This document shows, in pieces, positions 1 through 5,619 of a stretch of DNA of 6,263 nt. Under the pieces are notes generated by a model. The model searched no databases, was not told where the DNA came from, and saw only the letters and a program-made list of their open reading frames with translations. The DNA comes from an uncultured Selenomonadales bacterium (lineage in GTDB: Bacteria; Bacillota; Negativicutes; Selenomonadales; Selenomonadaceae): positions 1 through 6,263 of the forward strand of contig CAMNLS010000080.1 of assembly GCA_946543495.1 (NCBI GenBank), given 5' to 3'. The position numbers were made by a program, and so were the translations under genes. Within the stretch, counting starts at the first letter, position 1. Every line of letters begins with the position of its first letter.

Positions 1-328
1 CAACGTCGTTGCCGCGTTTTGCTCCGTTAGTCGCCCTTGACCAGGCTTCTTGAGCACGTCGACTTGTTCCGGACTGCACGTCCGAGATACCTCTTTGTCC
101 GCGTTCAGCAGTAAAGTCGGTCATGTTCTTGAAGCCGTAGGATTTTCGGCTTGGATAGCTGTCCAAACTCAAGCTGGGCTGCGTGGTGGTTTTATTCGAG
201 TGCGCTTGCTGATTGCCTTTTCCTTGCGTGCGCGGCTGAACTATTCCCGATTGATCAAGCCGTCCTTGAGTTGTTCTCATAGCTATTTGCGGCAACTCAT
301 GTCGAGTATTTAACCTTACCATCATCAT
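1..328 (-). CDS. DUF6470 (YviE-like) flagellar-locus protein, N-terminal 109 residues, cut by window edge
   Basis: Translating the minus strand from the ATG at 328 gives 109 codons with no stop before the edge. The start is an ATG triplet repeated three times in frame. I chose the first because a GGGAGG Shine-Dalgarno (SD) sequence lies about 8 bases upstream. The protein opens MMMVRLNTRHELPQIAMRTT. It then has a Gln/Thr/Ser-rich stretch (about 20-52), and then PSLSLDSYPSRKSYGFKNMT (51-70) and DFTAERGQRG (71-80). The LPQI-type beginning and the 'GxKNxxDF...G' block resemble the DUF6470 family (B. subtilis YviE, about 190 residues), whose gene normally sits between flgL and fliW. That is exactly this position. 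The molecular role of the family is not established, and a link to filament assembly or FliW is inferred only from gene order. The low charge and many Gln/Ser/Thr residues in the first half are notable. The assignment is from memory of the family, and the reading frame itself is solid. Confidence 0.72.
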   Translation of the reverse strand, partial: MMMVRLNTRHELPQIAMRTTQGRLDQSGIVQPRTQGKGNQQAHSNKTTTQPSLSLDSYPSRKSYGFKNMTDFTAERGQRGISDVQSGTSRRAQEAWSRATNGAKRGNDV

Positions 329-468
329 GATTATTCCCTCCCTTCAACAAATTTTCCTGCCTGTCATCGAAATTTTTGCCGAGAATATAAAATCCCAAAA
401 ACAGCAATAGACGACAACGAAAAAGCCTCGTTGACGCCTGCAGGTTAAGTTTATTTGGATTTCAAAGA
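329..468 (-). other. flgL to DUF6470 intergenic region
   Basis: This 140-bp gap is the longest inside the flagellar block. I see no ORF and no convincing sigma-28 or sigma-A promoter in it. It contains one imperfect hairpin (positions 410-438, listed separately) and the SD sequence of the DUF6470 gene (about 333-343). Because no promoter is visible, the DUF6470 gene is probably read from the upstream flgM-flgL transcript, though a weak internal promoter cannot be excluded by eye. Confidence 0.5.
410..438 (-). other. imperfect RNA hairpin after flgL
   Basis: On the minus strand the arms GGCGTCAACGA and TCGTTGTCGTC pair around a 7-base loop. There are 6 perfect inner pairs, one U-U mismatch, then 4 outer pairs including one G-U. 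It lies about 30 bases after the flgL stop. No uridine run follows directly, since the next T-run comes about 9 bases later and is only five long. It is therefore not a standard terminator. It could be a weak attenuator or an mRNA-stabilising or processing structure, or it could be chance. Confidence 0.35.
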
Positions 469-1872
469 TTAAAGATAATCGGCAAGAGACTGCGGTAGAA
501 TTCTTCCGCCCAACGACAATGACAAGTTGTAAAGCGCGGTCTGTTGCATAAGCTTTGTTGCAAGTTGAGCAATGTCGGCACCGCTTACGTTGGTTATATC
601 TTCCGTAATGTTATCGGCTTGTCTGTCCAACATAGTTTCAACGTCGTTATAAAGTTGTTGACGTGCACCGACTTTGGTTTCTTGGACAAGCAAGGTTGAA
701 TGGGCAACGTCAGCAACCGTTACGCCGTCGGAGGACATCCAATGAACATCGGAATCATTAACCTTGGCACAGACGCAGAACAGCTCGTTAAGCATTGCTG
801 TTCCTGAAGCCTCATTGCCCGAATTGGCATTATCGAAAATGTCTCTGCCGAACATGGTCGCTCCCGTCGAATTAACCGTATCTGAATTTGGGTCGGTCGC
901 GCCATTGAGCTTAACCATAGATATAAGATTGTCATCGCCGTTGTAAGTGACGATATTTTGTTTAACAGTCTTGAAGGTATAATCCTTGCCGTTGACGGTT
1001 ATCGAGTTGTTGGTTTCGTCCTTTAAAAGACCTTGATTGGTAAAGTAATCGGAGACTCTGAAATCATCAGTAGCACCAACTTTGCCAGCGTTGAGAATTT
1101 TTTGTATATCAGTGTCACCATTCGCCGCTGCCCTTTCAGCTTCGCCTATAGTGTTACAACCTCTTGCGATAAGCTCTTTGTAGTCGCTGTCCATGAACTT
1201 CTGCGTATAAACATTTAGCTTACCATTGGTAGTAGTGTTGCCCTTAGCCTCCATGTTACCGCTTTCGTCAACCTTTTGTGTATCGACATAGTAATTGTTG
1301 CCGTCTGCGTCAGTTACCGTAAGCATTTGGAAAAGCTGGGTATTATAGTCGGAGTCGGTGCCCTTGAAAAAGGCTGATTGAGAAACGTCAAGATTTTTAG
1401 GCTGTCCGCGGTCGTAAGTTTCAATCGACATTTCAAAGGGTTTAGTCAAATCTTTCTGCCCCGCGAATAAATATCTGTCGCCGATCTGAGTATTCGCCAC
1501 AGAAACAATCTCTTGCATGTGAGCATTCATTTCTTTATAGATTGCGGCGTAATCATCTTCCGCTTTCTCGGAATTCGCCGCACTGACGGATTTTTCCTTC
1601 AACGTCTGCATCATTTCCGTCATATGAATCATCACGTCATCGGATTGTTTCATCCACGAGCCAGCGGTCTTGATGTTCTCACGATACTGCGTATTTTCGT
1701 TCTCACTGACGTTGTAGCGCAGGAGCTTTGAATAATTTATCGGGTTATCGCTGGCGCGGTGCAAAGATGAGCCGTCGCCTTGCTCAAAAAGTTTTGCCTG
1801 TTGCTGATAAGCCCTGTTGAGCGAATTTTGATAGTTATACATAAAATGCATACTGCCAATTCGCACGCCCAT
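469..1872 (-). CDS. flgL: flagellar hook-filament junction protein FlgL (HAP3)
   Basis: FlgL forms the second ring of the hook-filament junction outside the cell and is exported through the flagellar type III apparatus. The 467-residue product has the flagellin-like N-terminal D0/D1 helices (about 1-140), with the typical GDGSSLHRASDNPINYSKLL stretch near 32-51 and DRYLFAG at 132-138. A variable middle region covers about 150-385 and includes the family-type segment YNGDD (310-314) followed by a G-x-x-x-FG at 337-342. The C-terminal D1/D0 helix (about 391-467) ends in LPQSLADYL, as expected for FlgL. The start ATG has an ideal AAGGAGG at 7 bases and lies 33 bp after flgK. At 467 residues it is about 150 longer than the B. 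subtilis and Salmonella proteins (roughly 300-320), and the extra length is in the middle. It contains three cysteines (239, 366, 368), which are uncommon in axial flagellar proteins. Its transcript probably starts at the flgM promoter. Confidence 0.95.
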   Translation of the reverse strand: MGVRIGSMHFMYNYQNSLNRAYQQQAKLFEQGDGSSLHRASDNPINYSKLLRYNVSENENTQYRENIKTAGSWMKQSDDVMIHMTEMMQTLKEKSVSAANSEKAEDDYAAIYKEMNAHMQEIVSVANTQIGDRYLFAGQKDLTKPFEMSIETYDRGQPKNLDVSQSAFFKGTDSDYNTQLFQMLTVTDADGNNYYVDTQKVDESGNMEAKGNTTTNGKLNVYTQKFMDSDYKELIARGCNTIGEAERAAANGDTDIQKILNAGKVGATDDFRVSDYFTNQGLLKDETNNSITVNGKDYTFKTVKQNIVTYNGDDNLISMVKLNGATDPNSDTVNSTGATMFGRDIFDNANSGNEASGTAMLNELFCVCAKVNDSDVHWMSSDGVTVADVAHSTLLVQETKVGARQQLYNDVETMLDRQADNITEDITNVSGADIAQLATKLMQQTALYNLSLSLGGRILPQSLADYL

Positions 1873-1905
1873 AAAAATCCCTCCTTAGTCTTTGTTCCTA
1901 ATTGA

Positions 1906-3879
1906 TTACCTACCAACTACGCCCGTTGAATTGACGAGACGATCCAAACATTCGTCCATGGCGTTCAGGCAACGCGAGCAAGACGCAAAGCCTTTTTGGA
2001 ATTTAATCATGTTGGTAAGTTCTTCGTTCCAATCGACGCCGGAAGTTGAGTCGCGCCAATTTGTAACCTGCGTCATGATAGCTTGCATTCCGTCGTAGTT
2101 CACGTCGGTTGAATAGGCATCAATGCCCAAAGTCGACATGGCTTTTTGATAGAACGAATTAACGCTAAGCGTCGACAACGCCGTTGAATAGACGTAATCG
2201 GTCGCGTTGGTTACGACATTTCCTTCAGTATCAATAGTATTGCCGTCTAAGTCGCGAAGAAGCATCTTTGAGAAAATGGGAACATTATCGCTGAATATTA
2301 AAGCATTGGCTTTGCCGTCGCTGATGATTGTATCCTGCGAAATATTGAAGAGTTCGCTAAGATAAACTGCGTTGGTGCCGTCGCCCGTGCGGCTCCCCCA
2401 TTCCTTGTTGAGATATTGACGCTGAATATTAAGGCTAGCATCCTGCGTTTCGATAACGTCTACACTTGTCGCAGTCGCAACATAACGGTCGCCGCGATTT
2501 TCCGCGAACTTTGCATTAACTTCAAGTTCAGCAATAATCTGCACGCCGCTCAACATTCTTTCTTCAGCAGAAAGACTGGCATCATCTTTATAGAGATAAT
2601 TTCTCTTGAACTCGGAATCGTAACGGTATTGATAATCCATGTTGCCTTGCCCGTAGAAATTAATCGTCTTAGGAACTTTCTTTATTATGTCGCCGCCGTT
2701 AGTCCGATAGATTGTATCGCCGTTTAGCTTAGTTACCTCTTCCGTGCCCAGAGAATATTTGCCATTGCTCAAGGTAACGGTTGCCGCTTCAGCATCGGTT
2801 AGATAGGTTCCGTCGGATTTCATGTATTCAACCGCCGTCAATGTTGATTCATCAGCAACAGTAACATCATCGCCGTTCTCGTCGACAAATTTATAATGAC
2901 CGTCAATATCCCAGCCTTGCTTGTGCTGTTCGTTGAAGGCGGTGAGCATGAAGCTTGCAATATCCGCCATTTTGTCTATATAAGCTTTATCCTCTTCAAT
3001 GGAATCGAGGCGCGCTTTAAGGATACCGTTTTGCGGTAAGAAGACGAGATTACTTTCTTTGACTATAATATTGTAGTCAGTGATACCATAGTCAGTGCCA
3101 TACAAACTGGAAGAAACGCCGTCGCTCATTACTAGATGTGCTCTTGAAGTTCCATTGACTAAAGTAACGCCGCCCGAATTGATTTGATAAGCTCCGGTAG
3201 AATTTTCCGTGAAGGAGATATTCATATAATTAGACAGCTCGTCGACAAGCAAGTCACGTCTATCGCGCAGGTCATTTGCCGTCGCGCCGGTGACTTCTTG
3301 CGCGGAAATTTGTTTGTTGAACAGAAGGATTTCATTAAGAATATCATCGACTTGCTTAATCTCGGATTTGAGGTCTTCATATTCGGAGCGGATTTGCTCT
3401 TGAAGTTCTGAAGTAGCCGTTTGAAGGATATCGCTTAAATTTCTGCCCTGCTCAATAACATGAGTGCGGGAAGAGGCATTGGAAGCATTCGTTGAGAGAT
3501 CAACCCACGATTGATAAAATTTATTCAACGCCGATTCAATGCCTAAGTTCTGACTGTCATCGAAAATAGTTTCTAGCTTGTCATAGTTGACTGCCATAGT
3601 CTCGTAATATTTTTGTGAAGGATTTTCGTTGCGATATTGAATATCGGCATAGATATTGCGTGCCCGTTCGACTGCCAAAGCATCAACGCCTGTACCAACT
3701 CGAACACTTCCACTTAAGCCGGCGCGTTCCTCGCTGTAAGTCGTCGCCAACGTGACTGTTTGACGGGAATAACCCTCCGTACCTGCGTTAGTTATATTGT
3801 GACCGGTGGTATCTAACGACATCTGATTTGCCATGATGCCGCGCACCATCGTATTTAATCCAGAAAATGTTGCTCGCAT
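1906..3879 (-). CDS. flgK: flagellar hook-filament junction protein FlgK (HAP1)
   Basis: FlgK forms the first junction ring on the finished hook and is exported with the help of an FlgN-type chaperone. The 657-residue product begins MRATFSGLNTMVRGIMANQM, followed by a classical axial-protein N-terminus with HNITNAGTEGYSRQ at 27-40. A D1 helical region runs to about 215 (FYQSWVDLSTNAS at 121-133, DLRDRRDLLVDELS at 203-216). A long variable domain covers about 220-600. The C-terminal D0 helix contains IKFQKGFASCSRCLNAMDEC (625-644) and ends NSTGVVGR, the usual FlgK terminus. It is about 100-150 residues longer than the Salmonella and B. subtilis proteins, with the extra sequence in the middle. 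All three cysteines (634, 637, 644) lie in the C-terminal helix, two of them as CSRC. The start lies 23 bp after the second flgN-like gene. Its SD is only moderate: AAGGGAT-like, with a second AGGG too close to the ATG. Confidence 0.97.
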   Translation of the reverse strand: MRATFSGLNTMVRGIMANQMSLDTTGHNITNAGTEGYSRQTVTLATTYSEERAGLSGSVRVGTGVDALAVERARNIYADIQYRNENPSQKYYETMAVNYDKLETIFDDSQNLGIESALNKFYQSWVDLSTNASNASSRTHVIEQGRNLSDILQTATSELQEQIRSEYEDLKSEIKQVDDILNEILLFNKQISAQEVTGATANDLRDRRDLLVDELSNYMNISFTENSTGAYQINSGGVTLVNGTSRAHLVMSDGVSSSLYGTDYGITDYNIIVKESNLVFLPQNGILKARLDSIEEDKAYIDKMADIASFMLTAFNEQHKQGWDIDGHYKFVDENGDDVTVADESTLTAVEYMKSDGTYLTDAEAATVTLSNGKYSLGTEEVTKLNGDTIYRTNGGDIIKKVPKTINFYGQGNMDYQYRYDSEFKRNYLYKDDASLSAEERMLSGVQIIAELEVNAKFAENRGDRYVATATSVDVIETQDASLNIQRQYLNKEWGSRTGDGTNAVYLSELFNISQDTIISDGKANALIFSDNVPIFSKMLLRDLDGNTIDTEGNVVTNATDYVYSTALSTLSVNSFYQKAMSTLGIDAYSTDVNYDGMQAIMTQVTNWRDSTSGVDWNEELTNMIKFQKGFASCSRCLNAMDECLDRLVNSTGVVGR

Positions 3880-3902
3880 ATCCCTATCCCTTCTTCCTTT
3901 CC

Positions 3903-4361
3903 TTAGATGTTAGCCTCGAACATGCGCCGTGTTCTTTGTGAGCCAGTTTGAGCTTCCGCTCCGTAAGTGTCGCTTGCTGAAGTTCTTGCCAGTATGTTTA
4001 AGTTAAATGCGACGTAGTCTTGACCCTTCTTCAAAAGCCGTTTAAGGTTTGCCGTTTGATTTTTAAGTTGTGACTGCGCGTTGGCTGTCTTGGTTAAAAG
4101 TTTCTCAGCTACGTCCCGTTTGATATCTTTATCCTGTGCGTCAATATACTCCGCGAACGACGACGCCCCAACGCGTTTCAAAAAATCCTGTGCCTTATGC
4201 TCGTTCTTTGAAAGGTCGCGTACTGTTTTTTCGATTTTGCTAACGGTCTCTTGCACGTCGGGCGAATTGCTCTCTATGATTTTAATCAGCTCGTCGAAAA
4301 GTTCGGGCAAGTGGGAACACAGCACCGCTTGTTCACGTAAAATTTTAATTGTCTCGTCCAT
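3903..4361 (-). CDS. second FlgN-type flagellar chaperone/secretion protein
   Basis: This 152-residue cytoplasmic, almost fully helical protein begins MDETIKILREQ and ends QTGSQRTRRMFEANI. I placed the start at 4361. The frame stays open further upstream (to 4454), but that part only mirrors the end of the preceding gene. The 4361 ATG has TGAGGG 7 bases upstream, and the preceding gene's stop TGA forms the first three bases of that SD. The length, the heptad-like Leu/Ile/Lys pattern (about 1-120), the location between flgN and flgK, and a tail with DTYG and a final F-x-A-N-I suggest an FlgN/FliT-class export chaperone for FlgK and/or FlgL. The tail pattern (T-Y-[S/G], then a basic stretch, then F-[D/E]-x-x-hydrophobic) resembles the tail of the neighbouring FlgN, so the two may be paralogues that diverged strongly. 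The role is inferred from context and fold type, and the family assignment is less certain than for the gene upstream. Confidence 0.8.
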   Translation of the reverse strand: MDETIKILREQAVLCSHLPELFDELIKIIESNSPDVQETVSKIEKTVRDLSKNEHKAQDFLKRVGASSFAEYIDAQDKDIKRDVAEKLLTKTANAQSQLKNQTANLKRLLKKGQDYVAFNLNILARTSASDTYGAEAQTGSQRTRRMFEANI

Positions 4362-4368
4362 AGCTAAG

Positions 4369-4374
4369 CCCTCA
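4369..4374 (-). promoter_or_regulatory. SD of second flgN-like gene overlapping the flgN stop
   Basis: On the minus strand TGAGGG contains the stop of the first flgN (TGA, 4374-4372) and serves as SD 7 bases before the ATG at 4361. This fixes the start of the second chaperone gene and suggests coupled translation by terminating ribosomes. Confidence 0.7.
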
Positions 4375-4857
4375 AGCCTTGAAGTCGAAATTCTTCTGAT
4401 GAGTAACGACGCCCGCGCCCTTGCCCGAATAAGTCGGTTCGACAGCCGCGCCACTCAACATGTTCAGCTGACCTTGCACAGCGTCCAATGCGCATTGAGC
4501 AAGAACTTGATTATTATTGCGTAACGTCAAAGCCCTGTCAATGTTCTTGCTAAGTCGCATGTGCAGTTGAAGCAACTTTTTTTCTACGGCAAGTGACGGA
4601 GCCTTCCGATAAAAATCTTTTGTCGAGGTCGTCTCGTTAAGCGTCTTATCCGCCTTAGATAAGTTCTTTAAAACATCTACGCGCTTTTGTTCAAGCTTTT
4701 GAATCTTCGCCGTGATGAGCTGTTCAACGTCGAGAATTTCAGAAAGCCCTTTCATGTCGATTCCAACGAGCGCAGAACGTTTCTTTTCTCCGAGCGTTGC
4801 TAAGTCGTCATAAGCTCCGCCGAGCTTGTCGAGCGTTTCAATTAAATTTTGCCACAT
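4372..4857 (-). CDS. flgN: FlgN-family flagellar export chaperone
   Basis: FlgN chaperones bind the C-terminal helices of FlgK and FlgL in the cytoplasm and hand them to the flagellar export gate. The product is 161 residues, begins MWQNLIETLDKLGGAYDDLA and is helical. The FlgN-like core covers about 1-135, and the tail PTYSGKGAGV...NFDFKA (141-161) matches what I recall for FlgN of Selenomonas-type bacteria. I chose the ATG at 4857, which has TGAGG 9 bases upstream. An in-frame TTG at 4872 overlaps the flgM stop and has no good SD. The flgM stop TGA is part of the SD, so translation is probably coupled to flgM. The single cysteine (122) is in the third helical region. It is followed 10 bp downstream by a second FlgN-type gene, which raises the possibility that one chaperone serves FlgK and the other FlgL. 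Confidence 0.9.
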   Translation of the reverse strand: MWQNLIETLDKLGGAYDDLATLGEKKRSALVGIDMKGLSEILDVEQLITAKIQKLEQKRVDVLKNLSKADKTLNETTSTKDFYRKAPSLAVEKKLLQLHMRLSKNIDRALTLRNNNQVLAQCALDAVQGQLNMLSGAAVEPTYSGKGAGVVTHQKNFDFKA

Positions 4858-4866
4858 ATCCGCTTG

Positions 4867-4871
4867 CCTCA
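4867..4871 (-). promoter_or_regulatory. SD of flgN overlapping the flgM stop
   Basis: On the minus strand TGAGG contains the flgM stop (TGA, 4871-4869) and lies 9 bases before the ATG at 4857. It decides between that ATG and the upstream TTG at 4872. The same stop-in-SD design recurs at the next gene boundary. Confidence 0.7.
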
Positions 4872-5147
4872 AAAACGATTAGTCAAAAGACTTGCCGCGA
4901 TCTTATCCGCCGAGATGAAGTATTGCCCGGAAGAAATTTCTGCTTGAAGTCGATTGACTTTATCCTCGCGAACTTCGGGTTCATTCTTGAGTTTATTAAG
5001 CAAATCGCTGAAACTCTGCGCCTCTTTGGAAGGAGTAAATGCGTCGGACTTTTGCACGCCGCGAACGTAGCTTGCAGAATTCGTGTATCTTGCCGCCGCC
5101 ACGTTTGAATAATAATTCGAGGACGAGTTCACATTGTTTACAATCAT
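4869..5147 (-). CDS. flgM: anti-sigma-28 factor FlgM
   Basis: FlgM binds sigma-28 (FliA/SigD) in the cytoplasm and blocks late flagellar genes until it is secreted through the completed hook-basal body. The 92-residue product has a disordered, Ser/Asn/Tyr-rich N-terminal half (1-34), which suits export. The conserved sigma-binding half follows: DAFTPSKEAQSF (35-46), EPEVREDKVNRLQAEISSG (56-74) and YFISADKIAASLL (76-88). I chose the ATG at 5147, with AGGTGG 8 bases upstream. Two in-frame GTG codons (5159, 5156) lie inside that SD and are rejected. It is the first gene of the flagellar operon here and has its own sigma-28-type promoter. FlgM would therefore limit its own synthesis, as known in Salmonella and Bacillus. 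Confidence 0.95.
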   Translation of the reverse strand: MIVNNVNSSSNYYSNVAAARYTNSASYVRGVQKSDAFTPSKEAQSFSDLLNKLKNEPEVREDKVNRLQAEISSGQYFISADKIAASLLTNRF

Positions 5148-5153
5148 GACTTT

Positions 5154-5161
5154 CACCACCT
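5154..5161 (-). promoter_or_regulatory. ribosome binding site of flgM
   Basis: The minus-strand sequence AGGTGGTG lies upstream of the ATG at 5147, with 8 bases between AGGTGG and the start codon. Two GTG triplets within it could be mistaken for starts 3 and 4 codons earlier. Confidence 0.75.
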
Positions 5162-5211
5162 GATTTAATTGCGTCCTTGCTAATTTCAGTTTGTCTTCCT
5201 TGTTTGCCTAT

Positions 5212-5238
5212 ATATCGAAAAAAAATTTTTGCAACTTA
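5212..5238 (-). promoter_or_regulatory. sigma-28 (FliA/SigD) promoter of the flgM operon
   Basis: On the minus strand TAAG (5238-5235) is followed after exactly 15 bases by TTCGATAT (5219-5212). The known sigma-D consensus is TAAA-N15-GCCGATAT, so 3 of 4 and 6 of 8 positions match with ideal spacing, including the CGATAT core. Transcription would begin near 5206, leaving a leader of roughly 58 bases before flgM. The -35 element starts 3 bases after the stop of the metal-regulator gene. No terminator is visible between the two genes, so some readthrough from upstream is possible. Placed here, the promoter would couple FlgM, chaperone and junction-protein synthesis to free sigma-28. Confidence 0.8.
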
Positions 5239-5241
5239 AGA

Positions 5242-5556
5242 TTAACGAATGAATTGTTCGATAGCCTTATTAAGTTTTTCAATCTCGGCAGTGTCGCCGG
5301 TCTTAACGGCGTCAACAATGCAGTGTTCGATGTGATCCTTTAAGATAATTCGACCGACGGCTTTAATCGCGGCGTCGACGGCTGACAGTTGAATCAAAAC
5401 TTCGGAGCAGTCGCGCCCGTCCTCAATCATTCTCTTCGTCGATTCAAGGTGCCCGATAAGCCGCGCCATTCGATTCAAGACTGCTTTAGTCTGTGTGTGT
5501 GTGTGGCTGTGTCGAATAATCGTGCCGTCTTCCAATGTATGTTCGTGTTCGTGCAT
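5242..5556 (-). CDS. CsoR/DUF156-family metal-sensing transcriptional repressor
   Basis: Proteins of this family (CsoR, RcnR, FrmR) are all-helical DNA-binding repressors that release their operator on binding Cu(I), Ni/Co or an aldehyde. The 104-residue product has an unusually His-rich N-terminus: MHEHEHTLEDG followed by RHSHTHTQT, with six His in residues 2-20. The family core follows: TKAVLNRMARLIGHLESTKR (23-42), DGRDCSEVLIQL (46-57) and LKDHIEHCIVDA (72-83). Cys50, His75 and Cys79 fit the C-H-C copper-ligand pattern of CsoR. The last position is Cys, whereas RcnR has His there. The start ATG has a near-perfect AAAGGAGG 9 bases upstream. No metal exporter is visible in the window, so its target and metal are unknown. 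It may control itself and/or the divergent small gene. The frame has a (CA)7 tract across the His/Thr codons. Confidence 0.92.
   Translation of the reverse strand: MHEHEHTLEDGTIIRHSHTHTQTKAVLNRMARLIGHLESTKRMIEDGRDCSEVLIQLSAVDAAIKAVGRIILKDHIEHCIVDAVKTGDTAEIEKLNKAIEQFIR
5492..5505 (-). repeat. (CA)7 dinucleotide tract inside the repressor gene
   Basis: Fourteen bases of perfect TG repeat on the plus strand (CA on the minus) encode the His/Thr-rich stretch around residues 18-21 of the CsoR-family protein. A slip of one unit would shift the frame before the DNA-binding core. Seven units is short for real phase variation, so the tract may simply reflect His (CAC) and Thr (ACA) codons. Confidence 0.6.
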
Positions 5557-5582
5557 GATGAGCTCCCTCCTTTATTTACGGA

Positions 5583-5611
5583 ATTTTATTTTATGCGGGC
5601 GAACTCGTCAA
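5583..5611 (-). promoter_or_regulatory. sigma-A promoter of the CsoR-family gene
   Basis: The minus-strand TTGACG (5611-5606), 17-base spacer and TAAAAT (5588-5583) match the TTGACA/TATAAT consensus at 5 of 6 positions each. Transcription would begin near 5576, giving a leader of about 20 bases that already contains the SD. The -35 box forms half of the 14-bp palindrome shared with the opposite promoter. Confidence 0.7.
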
Positions 5612-5619
5612 GCTTGACG
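5606..5619. promoter_or_regulatory. 14-bp perfect palindrome at the divergent -35 boxes, possible operator
   Basis: CGTCAAGCTTGACG is a perfect inverted repeat whose two halves each end in TTGACG, one on each strand, read outward as -35 boxes. A dimeric or tetrameric regulator bound here would cover both -35 elements. It lacks the G/C tract typical of known CsoR/RcnR operators, so the neighbouring repressor is only one candidate. Chance overlap of two -35 boxes is the alternative. Confidence 0.5.

Noticed and set aside
50..313. 87-codon plus-strand ORF
   Set aside because: It lies antisense to the DUF6470 frame, has no SD and resembles no family I know.
333..360. Possible CsrA sites (GGA motifs) in the DUF6470 leader
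   Set aside because: Two GGA motifs are present, but neither sits in a clear hairpin loop and one is simply the SD. This is too weak to call.
2416..2727. 103-codon plus-strand ORF inside flgK
   Set aside because: It is fully antisense to conserved flgK sequence and has no SD or recognisable content.
4362..4454. 31-residue N-terminal extension of the second chaperone
   Set aside because: It overlaps the end of flgN, is Arg-rich and unlike the rest, and a good SD supports the ATG at 4361.
4081..4524. 147-codon plus-strand ORF across both chaperone genes
   Set aside because: It is antisense to two well-supported genes. Its length follows from their codon use.
5220..5233. A5T8 run after the repressor gene as a terminator
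   Set aside because: There is no stem with a loop ahead of the T-run. It is the spacer of the sigma-28 promoter.
5212..5240. Alternative sigma-A promoter for flgM (TTGCAA with TATAGG)
   Set aside because: The spacing is 16 bases and the -10 is poor. The sigma-28 match is clearly better and fits the gene.
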